NCBI GenBank assembly: GCA_035041965.1 | Contig: JAPYMA010000487.1 | Span: 1-64,000, forward strand | Source: Anisakis pegreffii | Taxonomy: Eukaryota; Nematoda; Chromadorea; Rhabditida; Anisakidae | Direction of reading: 5' to 3' | Length of the DNA: 64,000 nt | Shown here: positions 39,521 to 52,617 of the stretch, one piece after another | How the letters are laid out: each line of letters begins with the position of its first letter | Position numbering within the stretch: the stretch's first letter is position 1 | The notes under the pieces: generated by a model | The model's input: only the letters and a program-made list of their open reading frames with translations | Database searches by the model: none | Told to the model about the DNA's origin: nothing | Position numbers and translations under genes: made by a program

Positions 39521-42500
39521 TTCGTCTCGACCACCTCTCAGAGAGTGCTACTGAACATTTCCCATCCTTCAAAACATGTCCCGTTATTATTTCTTCACAT
39601 CAAACCAAAACCATTCTCAATTATTCGCAATCGAAAGTACAAAAACACTGTTTTGGTTCAATTTCAATTTTTAATCGTTTCGTTCTTGACTTGTACGGAG
39701 CATCAATGTTCTATAGCCGTGTTGTTCACTTACGTCTATTTCAAATTAAAATATTCACATTCGTATTCGACGATTGCATTGAATAAATTCCGTTCGGAAT
39801 GTCTGTTGTGAGTTTTTCATGCGCAAAGACAAACTTTTAAGAACTGAAACTTAAAAGATTTTCTTAGAGTATCACCTAAATGTGTGCATTTGAAAGGGTA
39901 TGTTATTCGCATTCCTCTTATATTCGACATTCGATAAGCCTAATTGGTCACTTTCAAGATTCGAATAAAAGTAAACTTTTAAAATATATCGAAAAGTTTC
40001 AAAACGATATCGAGAAGTTTCAAACTTTTGGGGCTCACTGGTTCATCTACTTCTCATCATTATTAGGGTTAATTTCCGCTGCAACTATCATGTATATCAA
40101 TGTTAATCAGCACAACATCATCGAGCCATGTGTAAAGACCAACTATTTAACAATATAAACCGGTTCTTGGATGATTCAATGATCATAAGATTCATCAGTC
40201 GATTCGAATGAACGATAAAGAAAAACAAAAGAGGTGTCCGTCCAATAAACATGAACCTTTGGTAAATTACACGATTAGAATGAATGATACACATTGATGT
40301 GGACATATGGATGGTGATGAACGCTTATTTCCATTATAAAAGAGAGTGAAAAGGAAGTGTTCATTCAGAATTTGATGAGATTATGTTGTGTTTTGTTTTG
40401 CTCTAAAAACGGTAAATGTTTTTTGAAATAACGATTAAATGAATATACCAAGTTTAATGAGCCTTAAGCAAATAACCTTTTACAATTCCTCTGAATGTTC
40501 GACGACCACTGCGCCGAGTTATACGCACTGTTGCCTTGTATATTATCCACTTGCTGGTCTACAGTTCAGCGCTGATATTACTGCTAAACTGGTGAGTGCT
40601 TCTACTGTGATCGTTCAAAATCCTATAAATATTCAATAAGATTTATCTTACAATTAATCAGTCACCTTATTAATGGAAGTTTTTCTTCGTTGCATGTCCT
40701 TTGTTATGCTATCACATAATAAATGCTCGGCTAAAATTAACGATTGGCATGCATTTGAGAGATTGTTTCGAAGTTGAGTTTTAGAATGGCTGATGTCTTA
40801 TGATTAGTTTTGGTTAGTGATCTTTCTGTTCCACACTTTTGACAGACTATTCTATTCTTTTCCATTCCGCCCTTCGGTTCTATCAATTCTTCGGGTCCTT
40901 TTTCTGAAACTCTTCTGATTTATTCCAGCAGATAAAATACAAATTGAACAGTTTCACTGGAATGAAAGCATCACCAGTTCTGATACGTTGATAACAATGT
41001 TCATTCGAATGTTTTGTGAGATTATTTATTCCGATGGAGTTGGCACTGGAATTGAACAAATCGACTTCAATGTGCATAAACGTAGATTGCACGTATAAAT
41101 CTGATTGTCAACTGAATTGACTGAATCTAGATTGCAGAATTCGACATTCACTGCAAACGAAATCATGCGAGAGTTATTGCTTTCAACTAGGCTCCGTTTG
41201 AACAACTCATGAGCTTCCTTGCTCAGAGCAAATCTTAAGTTCTCACTCAGTTTTTGGTCTCTTAGGAACGTTGTTATTCACATTCTATCGGAAAATGCTA
41301 GATGATAAATGAGCAGTCGCCAAGATTGAGCGAATCGGCAATCACTTCAGTTTTTCTGGATGTCAAAACGATCAAAATAACACTACTTCTGTTTGTTAAT
41401 GAACTAATTCAAAAACAAATTATTCGATGGGATTGTTTAGTGAAACAAAACATTACATGTAATCAACGGACGACTAATCGTGACAGTGTCGCGAAAATGA
41501 CGTTTAATTTGAACTCAAAGAAATTATTGCATTGGGAAATGTTTTGAATCGTTGATTGGAAGAAATTTGAATTCTTTGAGCGAATTCAACTCACTTGAAA
41601 AAGCGACAATTCTCCCTAGTCATTATGAATTCCCATTGCACAAATGCATCACAAAAGGATGAGGTTGTGCTGAAAACCAAAAAATGACATTGGAACCGAA
41701 TGAAGTGACCAGGAAGTTTCATGCTCACGGAACTTCACTAATTTCTTGAAGATTCATAGTTTTCCAACAGTTTCATTTCCTTCCAAAATGACGATATTCA
41801 TGAATGTTCGATAATGTTTGAAGATTTCGAACGCCTATCAACAAACGATCAAAAACTCAAAAAGCAAATCCACCGAAAACGTTACGATGATGAACGCTAA
41901 CTCGAGACGAGTTCATTTCGATTTCAACGTGCAACGATTTATTTATTCAACGAGCGATGACCAAAACGATAATTGCAGTGTTATTTCCACATAGTTCCAT
42001 TGCATGAATGAACGATGCTGATCTTTATTTACAATTGTTCATTTACGAAATATGTACATTCAGAGTGCAAATCATCACACCAATACGTCACTTCCTCACT
42101 GATAACGATACGCTCATTATGTGCTCCATTCGAATAGACTTTGGTTTGCATCATTTTAACGCCAATGATGATATTTTGTGGATTGTTTTGCATAAATTTT
42201 GTACATTGTTGCACATAGTTTTGTGTAAATTCATTAATTGTATCGGTGTTTGTTTGAAGTTAAATGCTAATGTCTAATGTTACCTTTATGACTGTATCGC
42301 AAAGACGTTCAACCTCTGCAGACGAATAAATGTTATGCATAAGTTGAAACTGATGAAACTCATTGTGACGCATGACGAATGACGTATGAACAAATATATT
42401 GTATGAACAAATATATTTTATTGCAACGTTGAGAAATTTGTTTGCGACAGTGTCAAGTCAGATCATTTTGACTGTGTCGTTGAAAGATGAAAACCGTTTC

Positions 42501-44549
42501 GTTTGTTTGCTTTCCCCCACATTCTTTCGTCAAGAAGCATATGTAGATCGGTTGAAAGTGAATCAATTCTGCATATTCTTAATTTTGAAAATGTTGCTCG
42601 TTTTGAACGGTTTTCACAGTAAGTGGCAAGGTGAAGACTCAATTACATGAATATTACTTACTGTTTGATCATTTTAAACCGTTCCTTAAAACCAACTACC
42701 AATTCTTTGGATTGTCCTCTAATGACATATGCTTCTATAAATGCTGAAAATTTTCTTTTTTGGGAAGAAAGCCGAAATCGATTAAATTACAAGATATTAA
42801 GCATATGGAAGCAAAAATGAGTCACTGTTGTTCTTGGAACAGCACACTGTCAATCCTCCCTTTCAGGTAACACATTGAATAACCTACAGATGCAATTAAT
42901 TAATTAATTAATTTTGATTTTGATCGAACGGGATACATTTAATCGAAAATGTATTCCCACTGAAATTTAAAACAGTCTCATGATTTGAAGCATTCGCAAA
43001 GGATCGTGAAGAAGCCGACTATTCAACCAAATACGAACGAATCGAGGCAGCCCGTTAAACAAGGAAAGAGCGTGAAAATGAATAGTTTGGTTGTGATAGG
43101 TGGCACTGTTGTTTTCATTGAATGTTGAATGTAAACTGCTATACTTATGAAGGTTTTGATTAAAATTTGTTGATTGGTATTAACTTTTGCTGTCGTTCCT
43201 TTAGATTTCAACTTGAATTAATTGTTGTGTTTACATTGGTCATGCATATTCATGAGTATAACATTTTGCCTTAATAATTCGTTCCACTGATACGTATCGT
43301 GACTTAAATGATGACCATTTTATGTGATTGATAATAAGAATACTTGTTTATGAAGTATCCCATTTGTTCGCGTATAAATGAGACCCTTTGCTGTTCATTC
43401 GCCTATTTGCTCGGTTTCATATCATATTTTTCAGCCTATTTCAACGAGTCACCCACTTTGGCTGAAACTGTGATCTAACTGCCCACTTTCCTTCTCATAT
43501 ATAGCGACACAAAGTGAACACTCTGAAAACGGTTCAGGGGTCAAAGTGAGGATAATCTGTAAACTTAAGTATGTATGGGCATCAGGGTGATACGGAAACC
43601 ATGACCATAGAAGGGTTCATGTGCAAGACATTGCAAATGATTCGTGTTTGTTAAGGAACATTCTATACAAAATTTCAGCTTTTATAGAAGAATTCCATGG
43701 AGGAGTCGCGTTCAGCATTCATACATTCTACTGCGGCAGTGAGCACTCACTGGAATGCATTAACCTATCACCTCATCATATGGATGATTAAAAACAATAA
43801 ATTATTCGGATGTAAAGACCACAGAATTAAATCAATTGTTAAATAATGAATATACACTATAAACATTCAGTTTCAACTAATATCACTTCAAGATTAAAAA
43901 CATGTATGCTTATTCGACAATCTGATGTGGTGAAGAGGCATCAAGAAAACATTCAAGGATGCATAGCGAGCAGTTTTCAGCTCATTACAACTAATCATCT
44001 AGTGTACCTATGTCTCAAGAGCCCAGTACGTAAAGCTTACTCCTCTCCGGCAATCTTAATTTCGATTTTCGCATCCAAAGACGATCACCCTAAAAACGAA
44101 ACATCATACAAACTATAACAGTTCACTTTGACGGCTTTTCAGCTTATATCCACTCATTCAGTGTAAAAAAATAATGAGTGGTTTATTTGCGTTCAGCGGT
44201 TTCACACATGGACACGAAACACGAATCAAGAAAGTGCCTCAAATGACAACGCCTTCATGGAGTGTCGACGGTCTATTATTTCAGAAAGCAGTAGTGAATG
44301 TGGGAAGCTGATTTTATGAAATCTAGAACAATGTAAACATTTGAAACCTACACTGATAGTACGATTGAGCAATGGTAACCAGCAATCGCATCTATTGATA
44401 AAAATTCCAAGAAAGTGCAATCGAAGCCACTAGAATGCTCAGTTTGCCGCTGATAAGAAGCATTACTTTGAACGAATCACTGATAAGCTAAGGTTGACGG
44501 AACGCATAAATAGATTCTTTGACAAGCAATCGTCTCCATACCACCGAAA
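39521..44549. other. Intergenic region, no supported gene
   Basis: A possible AATAAA for the SH2 gene lies at 39782-39787. Beyond it, open frames (for example 39880-40158 and 40439-40639) lack recognisable domains or partner exons. A short TTAA-repeat run lies at about 42895-42914. From about 44470 the sequence matches the upstream flank of the second peptidase gene (about 52537), marking the start of the tandem duplication. Confidence 0.5.
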
Positions 44550-47500
44550 ATGGCCAACGGTTTGCTGGCAAAGGTTGCCTTAGGTAAGTGATTAGTTCTG
44601 GTTTGATTGCGTTCCTTACGAGCAATTTTGCACATTCAAATAACCTCTTCTTGAATTTTCGAAAAAATTCTCAAAGCGTCGGAGTGAAAATCGCACGATA
44701 AACTTTTACGAAAGAAGGAATTGATCTGTTATTCAATTGAGTGAACGTAATAGAATCAATGACTACAATAAGCTTATCGTATTTGCCTTATCGCTGAATC
44801 CTAACTCTCGAAGTTCAGCATCCAGCTCATCTAACAATAAGGCAATAGTATTCGTAAGTCATTCTCGAGATCGACGAAACTGTCTATCGATTATGAATGA
44901 ATCATTGTTTCAGTGTGTCTATTGGCGGCTGTTGCACTCGGCATTGTTAGTGTTGTTCTGAACGTAATCATTCTAACCAAAGAAAACGCTCGGCAACCTG
45001 GACCGACAGCAGCACTAACGAGAAACTGTGAGGCAACCACGAAACCAACAATTTCCAAATCACCCGGCTTCAAGGTTAGATTAAATTTGAACCTTCCTTG
45101 AAACAATTATGGACGAGTACAGGCAGTTGCGACATAATTTTGCAAAAAGTATAGCTGTCACTTGCATATGGCTGTTTCCTGATGAAACTCGCAATACTGG
45201 AACTGAATTTGGTGGGTGTAATAGCAGAAAATTGCCCTGATCGTTATCCCCCAAAAAAAAAACAAACTAATTAAACACGCGAATTTTAACGCATTGAGCA
45301 CCTATTGAAACGATTCATCATAATGTCTAACGATCACATCAAGTGTCTTCCGCAGATAAAACCATTTAATAGTATTCTCAGCTGCATTCTTCGTATTCTC
45401 ACTCAAATTTTAGGCTGCAGCAGATCTTCTATTGGAAGGATTGGATTTCGACTATGATCCATGCAAGAATTTCTATAAGTTTACATGTAATAAATATACG
45501 ACTTCGGCTAAGCGACACATGGGAGCGTTTGGTGAAGTTGAAATGGAAGTACTTAAAGCAATCTCTGAAACACTCACTATCAGCAATACTAGTCAGCCCT
45601 CTTCAATAACTGAACTAATTTTGCAGAAAGTTTGTTTTTGCATATTTATGAAATGAATCTCTCTTTTACAACTTCACTTTGGATAGAATATTATTTCGGC
45701 GTAGCGTGACATGCCCACATGTTTTCGATTAGTTATTCGAAATCGAGGACAATGTAGCTAATCGAATTATAGGTTGTGATATGAGAGTTCAAACCATTTC
45801 AGGCTTTCAATTCGTGTGTGAATTGGCATGGTAAAGAGAAGGCGGCGAGTTTACACCAGATAATGACGTACTTGTATGTTATTCCTTTTGATGGAAAAGA
45901 TTGTAGTAAAAATGCTGAAGTCACTCATGATTAAGATCAACACTCTAGTTGTAGCTGCGAAGAATTTTGAGCGAAGAGTGGTTATTGCTAAAACAGAGGT
46001 GGATGAACTGGGAGAGACTCGCCCGCCTTACGTATTACAGGTTCTCGGGGATTCCAATGCTCGAGTCAAACTGGAACGAGACGACCGTATCAGATGCAGA
46101 CTTCTGGAGTGCAATCGGTACATTGGAATTGCGTTACGCTGTACCGTCACTACTACAATCGTATGTAACCATTGACACGAAAAATGTCAGCAGAAATGCA
46201 TTATATATAGATCAAGTTAGTCAAATTTCGCATAAATTGATTTCTGTTGCAACAGTTTAAAAAAAGTGGACCGTATTATATGTCTTTGAATCAATCGAGC
46301 ATCAAGATTCAAGGCGAGATCGCGATACGTACCATTTCTAAAACAAGTCTATGCTCGAATCATGCTAAATGTGACCAACCGCGATCATGAACAGATTTCG
46401 AATCTTTTATTAATGATTGAAATGTATGTTATTTGCAGATCCCATTGTATATGCCTCGAGACTTCTACGTGAAACCTCAGTTTCTCGATTACTTGAATGA
46501 ATATTTGGATAAAATAGTAGACGCGGCGGTTCAATTCGGTCTCGAAATAAAATCAACAGCAACTCGCGAAGCTATTTTTAAGGTACTAATTTATTTAACT
46601 CATATTATTCGCAGCATTTTTCACAATGAGCTGAAATTTTACGCATTCACTCATTCAAATATGACTTGCGCAATGCAAAGACTGCCTCACAATTCATCTG
46701 ATGTTTTTATCGCAGGATGCTGTGAAAGTGGCTAGACTTGAACTGAAACTGGCACTAGCATCAGTCCCGTCAGCATTACTTCGGAATTACGAAGAGAAAT
46801 CCAATTCGTACAACATAGAACAACTCAAGGCTGCGTATCCGTCGATCGGTTGGGAAGCATACCTCGGCGCTCTCTTGCAGCGGGTATTTGATTCGTATTG
46901 AACTACTTTTTCATTTTCTGAAGTTTTTTGTTTATGATCACATCGACCTATCTTCCAACATGGTTTCGATACGTTGTCTGGTGATATTTGCTTCTAACTC
47001 TTCTCTTAAACTAACACAATTATGTGTCCGGAAAGCATGTTGTCATGTCATTATACAACTGAATGCTCATTTGCAGTCTGTTCAACCAAATGATTCGTTC
47101 AACATTAATCAACCTTCTTATTTGGGTACCTTGAATACGATTCTGGCTGGTGAACAATTCTCGAAAAGAACATTCGTTAATTTCGTTGCTATACATTTCG
47201 TGGAAGTAATGATTATTGCCTCATTGCCTTCGTTCGTTCCTATGACATGGTTTATGTTCAATGGGGCTCTTTCAGTATTTCAACGTCATGCCATTCTAGA
47301 GTTTTAGTGAATTGAAATTCGTGGGTTTTCATTACCATTTATTGTTCGAAGCTCCACCACTATTTTTGACTCCAACAAATGGCTAGATTGTGAATTTGTA
47401 GTCATCCACCCGACACTTCCGAGAATCTAAGGGCAGTCCGGCTAGGTGCAATTTTTGACAGTTATGCATTGCATATCATGCGGACAGATTTACGGTGAAA

Positions 47501-50500
47501 GATCGCTGGGTCAAATCAACTGTCGAAAGCCATATAAAAATGCTTAATTGATGCAGTAAGAGCTGATTAATGAATTAATGTCAATATTTAGGAGAACTTG
47601 GCAATTTTACAAAAGCATGGAGGAGATCATTACGCGAAACTGTTCGAATTCTTGCAACGCGTAAAATCAGATCGAAAAAGACACCGTAGTTCAGCGAGTG
47701 TATCAGGCGCTGCCCTTCACTGTGTGAATTTAGTGATAAACTTCATGCCTATGGCCACGGGTTTGCTCATTCACCAAGAATTGCTTCATAACTATTGTTC
47801 AACTGTATCATGGTTACTAACTGTTGACTTCATTGCGCTGCACAACAACTGCCTCGTTAATTGTTCATTCAGTATGCCACTGTCCACAATCGAGTGCTGA
47901 ATGAACATCACATTCGACGAATTTTTCAAGCAAAATCTCCATCTTGCATCGCACTCTCCCAATCAACGTGTTGTGTTTCTTAACAAAACGCGATCAATAT
48001 TCAATTGATCAGTAATAGTTGATGAGCTACGTGAATGCATTGTTACCCCTCGAAATCGCTGCAGTTTCAGTCACGCGACTCTCCATCTCACTTCATATGG
48101 TAATCCTCTATCAGCCTTAATCAGATGCGCAAAATGTGCCGATACTTTCCAGAATTCGAGATGATGGAATTGCTCGCTCACAACGCTTCCCTTAACGACA
48201 TGACTCCATAATTCACTCCTTTTGTCTTTTGATTAGGAGAGTTTTTTTTTTTGCACGGGAAAATTAGAGGGAAAAAGAAAACAACGTAAGATATGATGCT
48301 CGCAATCGACAAATCACACATTCGCCTTTTCAATTAGCTTCTTTTTGAATTACGGTACTGAGATCGCAGTGCTCCATGAGACTGTATTAATATGGAACAA
48401 ATAGGAAAATTAAATTGGATAGATACGTTTGCTAAAGCAATGAGAATGATGGAGAGGGTGCTGCTAGACGAAACGTTCGAAACGTGAACAAACGATGTTG
48501 TGTTCGATAGACGCAACCAATGCTTATTTGTTAGGAGTATTGCATTTGGAAAATTTGTGGCTCTTTTTGCGCATTCATAAACGAATCCCAGCTGTATCTG
48601 TTTCCTTCTCATCAAATAATCAGTTGTTACCTTGAACCAAGACCATTTTCTACTGATTAGTGAAGAATGAATAACTCAACCGGTTTGTAGTCAAGATTTC
48701 GCCGGGTTTTATTTGTGATGCCAAAGGAAATTTTTAGGATACACCTACATCAAGGGTATCGATGCGAATTTAAGAGATAATACACGCGAAGATGTTAGCA
48801 ACATGACCAGTCGTGTAATTGAACAATTCCTTGGAATGATTTCTACTCTGCCATGGCTCACGGAAGCATCGCTTGGTGCTGCAAAGCGAAAAGGTTTGTG
48901 CTATTTCAGTAAGTCATTTGTAATCGAACACGAGTTACGGATGAAATCTACACTTTGTTCTGTGCAATTTGTCTGCATGCAACGATTGAACTCTGACTGC
49001 ATTGAATGACACAAGAATAGAGCAAGTCAGCAACAATGACATTCACCTACTTCAGCAAATGGCCTTATAAAAAACATTGGCTGGCCTGATTGGTTCGATT
49101 TCACCAATACACTGAAAATTGACGAATATCACAAAAATTATGTACAAATATTGGAACTGGATGATTCGTGGGATATCTTGAATGCGTTGAAATATTCATC
49201 ACAATTAACCGAAAACTTTGGTTCTCTTACAAAGAAACCAGACAGGTGAGGAGGCGCCACTAATTTCTCGCAGTTTCGTTCGGAAAATAAGAGGCAAATT
49301 ATCGATAAAACTGATTCGTTTATGGAATGAATTTGATTAGACGTTCTCGTGACAGAACTTTCTCGAATTGATTGGAGACGTGTAGTACTTGCGAGATCAG
49401 CAGTACACATTTATGATCACAGTCATCTGCGGTTAAACCTTCCGCAGAGATTCCGTACGCTCAGGCTAATAGCATCATCGCTTTAGTTGATCCTCGCTGA
49501 ATGTTAAGCCTCACATTAGGTTTCTCACATTTGAACTGCTCATGAACTTTCAGAAGAAGCTTTCAAAGATCGCCAGCTGTTGTGAACGCATGGTATATAC
49601 CTGAACGTAACTCAATAACCATTCCATTCGCCATACTCAATCCACCCTTCTATCGGTACTAAATCAATCACCATGTCGTTTCGATTCAATCAATTTCGCT
49701 AACGTGTCACATGGCAAAAGTAAAACATTCTACAGTTCAGCATCAAACGCAATAGAATTTCAGGCATGACTTTCCGGAAGCATACAAATACGGTGGTGAA
49801 GGAGCCATAGTAGGACACGAATTAACTCATGGCTATGATGATGAAGGTATCATTTTAAATGAACCAGGAAATACGAGAGATCACGAAAAATTTAACGAAG
49901 ACTTTTCGCTCATCACTTTGTTCCTCATCAAAACTATGAATTACTTGAAGAAGAGAGAGATGCAATTTGTATCTTCGAAAAGAAACTGATAAATAAAATC
50001 CGAATGCAATGAATGATTTGAAGGTGTGCAATTCGGTCCTGATGGTGCACTGTCCTCATGTTCGTGGAATTATTGTGGATGGATGGATGATCATTCAAAG
50101 GTCGGTTTTATCAAGATGGCACAATGCGTTGTTTCACAATATTCCGAGAAATGTTGCCCGCTGAAAACGGGTAATGTTCATTGTGCAAGTGGTGAGCGAA
50201 CTCAGGGAGAGAATATCGCTGATATCGGAGGTTAGTCTTCATTGACTCGTTCTCATCACATTCACGTGTTGAAATTTTGATTAGCATTGTTGTGGTGATA
50301 TTCTTTCATTGCCATTGTTGACTGTATTGATGCCTTTCGAACAGCGTGATGATAAATAAGCTGCATGCATAACTCACCTTTTCAATGGTACGCGTAATGT
50401 TGCACATATGAGGCAGTTTTACCCAACGACAATTCGAGCATCTTGAACGTTGTTCGCACGCAAATTGAAAGACTGCACTCGCCAATTCGAAGTTACAGTT

Positions 50501-51308
50501 CATTAGACATACGTAATTCAATTACATTTCAGGGCGATTGGCAGCCTATAAAGCGTACCGTGATTACGTTGCTGTTGATAGAGAAGGTATAGAGGAGGAC
50601 AGACTGCCAGGCTTAGAGGAGTTCACACCCAATCAAATATTTTGGATTATGCTCGGTCGTGTGTGGTGCAAAAAAACATATGATGAAGGGGAGCGAATTT
50701 CGGTTGGTCACCATTACTATTTGATTAGTACTTGTACAAATCCATATCAACAAATCATGACTTACTCAGTCGTGCGTCATGTTCATGCTCCTTAGGCGAA
50801 TTATCCAGAAACATGCTACTTCGTCTGAGCGGTAGGCTTAAACCAATGGAGATGTAGTGATAGGAATATAATCCGCGGCGGAATATTCGTTTCAAAGGGG
50901 AAGTATATGATCCCAGTAGCGAAAATCAAGAACTTTGAAGGTCACTTCATGATGCACTGATTTTTGAGAGTACCGAAGCGAAATCGACCGAGCGGCTAGT
51001 GAAGGAAAATCATGTTCCACTGAATAGTGGAATCATTACTTAATAACATTTATTTCGAATATAGAGCTATCTTTATTCTATCAGTTTTTGAAACCCTTGT
51101 CAGCTATGCTGGAATTTCTGTATGTTTTTTACTCTAGCTTATGACGGATCCACATCCACCGAGAGTTTGTCGTGTGAACCAGGTGGTGCAAGACATACCA
51201 GAATTTGGAAAGGATTTCAACTGCCCTTACGGTGCGCCTATGTATCCCCGGGACACTCAGCGATGCCAAGTTTGGACTGGACAACGAACGAGTCATAAGC
51301 TCTCGTGA
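44550..51308 (+). CDS. Neprilysin-like M13 zinc metallopeptidase, copy 1 (16 exons, 781 aa)
   Basis: This is an M13 (neprilysin/ECE family) zinc endopeptidase, expected at the cell surface or secreted and cleaving small peptides. Exons are 44550-44583, 44914-45074, 45414-45629, 45803-45873, 46041-46215, 46439-46582, 46716-46883, 47077-47205, 47592-47760, 48738-48893, 49056-49245, 49554-49655, 49764-49846, 50024-50230, 50533-50702 and 51138-51308. A hydrophobic segment at residues about 12-33 is a signal anchor or signal peptide. The N-terminal M13 domain starts at [13 protein letters not shown]. The substrate-binding VNAWY corresponds to NAFY/NAxY of the family. Zinc ligands are in H590-E-L-T-H594 and E662 of GENIADIGG, with Asp666 supporting. 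The C-terminal CQVWTGQ motif is followed by an unusual extension, RTSHKLS. The His of [10 protein letters not shown] matches the family transition-state His. I can find no missing catalytic residue, so it is probably active. Confidence 0.93.
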
Positions 51309-51586
51309 TCCGTGATCATTTACGACACTGCATTCTAGCTACAGCTAATTCTGTGAACTTATTATCGTAAGCATTTTGTGGAATTATCGTTTGTTTGTTG
51401 CACGTACGTTGTTCTGTTACGCAATGAAGCTGTTAGCATTCGTTTGAAGCGATTCTTATCACTGGATTAATCAGTACAATCGTGTTGGTAATTACTGATT
51501 AGATGTTTGAGCCTTTTGCAATTAGTTGTTTTATCATTTTTTCATATTCTTATCGTTATCGGAGTCTGTTTGTAAACATGTGCAGC

Positions 51587-51592
51587 AATAAA
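51587..51592 (+). terminator. Possible poly(A) signal of peptidase copy 1
   Basis: An AATAAA lies about 280 bases after the stop of copy 1. The homologous position after copy 2 has diverged (AGTAAA), so use of this signal is uncertain. Confidence 0.35.
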
Positions 51593-51989
51593 CCATTCAT
51601 GCAACTAAACGATCGAAAAGTTTTTCGAAATATGAAACCACTCGAACAGAAATGCATTTTTTCGTATTGCTCTTCGCTGTTCTATTTCACGAGTACATCT
51701 CGATAAGTGAGTGAAAGAATAGCGACGAAAGAATTCATCAGTTGATGAATGCCAAATTTGTACGGTGCAAATGTCGATGTGTAGCAAAAATTATAATTTT
51801 TGAACATTTATTTCAAGAGTAGCCTGAAGTGCGATCGAAGTAATGATAACATAATGGTAATGATGATACTTTGATTGTTTTTCGAGCGCACATCTCAGCA
51901 CCAGTTCACAACTTCATTCAGAGTAGCATAAAAATTCTGACAAGAAATGCATTTTTTGCATTGCTCTTCGGTTTTCTATTTCACGTAAT

Positions 51990-52133
51990 TTGGAAATTGG
52001 CTAATTGAGTTGAGAAAAGGGTTGAGCAGTGATTCGAAACTGGAACAGGCTCGTGAGTCAGAGCGCTGTACGGCATTCAACCACTTCTGAGATGATTTGC
52101 TCAAGAAAAATTGGCTTGCCGTACGCTTATTGT
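51990..52133. repeat. Dispersed repeat, copy A
   Basis: About 145 bases containing GGCTAATTGAGTTGAGA and GATTTGCTCAAGAAAAA closely match 53343-53505 in the second intron of peptidase copy 2. The matching intron of copy 1 lacks it, so it moved or was inserted separately from the tandem duplication. I see no clear terminal inverted repeat. Confidence 0.7.
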
Positions 52134-52154
52134 AGTTGGTATGTAAAGTAATGG

Positions 52155-52305
52155 TAAAAAATACTGCCATGGGGTTTCTTTCACTGCAAGAATCAGTTTT
52201 TCGTAATCGTGGACGAATTTTATCTTTCTCTGTGATCTATTGGTTAGCTTGAAATCCGTGAAAAATTCAGCATAATCGGTATAAGTAAAGGTAGTTCTGA
52301 ACCAA
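52155..52305 (-). pseudogene. Decayed copy of the phosphatase terminal exon
   Basis: Read on the minus strand, this resembles the last exon of the tyrosine phosphatase at 60136-60014. After a CAG come codons like YLY, then, one frame over, EFF-TDFKL and VHDYEKLI, matching NFF-MDYKL and IHDYEEII. A frameshift and an early TGA break it, and no other phosphatase exons are nearby. It is best explained as a fragment carried along by the duplication of the peptidase gene. Confidence 0.75.
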
Positions 52306-52617
52306 AACTTCAAATCAGTAGCTTTCACCATTGCTTAAGTGATGTGATACTAGCAGCAGAAAAGTCCTTTAGGAGATCAAAACGCACTAAGAATGCCACC
52401 AAGTGTATTTTGGTCCGGCATTGATAACTCTTGCAAATATCTTCATGTATCGATCATGTCAGTCGAGAAAATACTCACAAAAGGACAATTGATACTAATG
52501 TAATGTTTGATTTACTTGTGATAAGAATTATCACCGTGAACAAATCACTGATAAGCGAAGGTTGACTGTCTCGATGAAGTGCTTTCTTATTATACACTCT
52601 TCTTCCTACCATCGAGA

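Larger units (their letters stand above)
51309..52617. other. Spacer between tandem peptidase genes
   Basis: The first part (about 51.42-51.85 kb) is homologous to the 3' flank of copy 2 (about 59.54-59.95 kb). It also holds a short internal duplication (about 51650-51692 and 51943-51985), a dispersed repeat, a decayed phosphatase exon, and, from about 52537, the duplicated upstream flank of copy 2. Confidence 0.7.

Noticed and set aside
44891..45106. Minus-strand frame over peptidase exon 2
   Set aside because: It is the shadow of the signal-anchor exon. The same shadow appears in copy 2 at 52987-53169.
47206..47307. Continuation of peptidase copy-1 exon 8 to a stop (frame ending LEF)
   Set aside because: Both copies carry a GTAAT donor after the conserved VE/LE codons, and the family sequence continues in the next exon. 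Reading on gives a hydrophobic tail that does not fit M13 enzymes.
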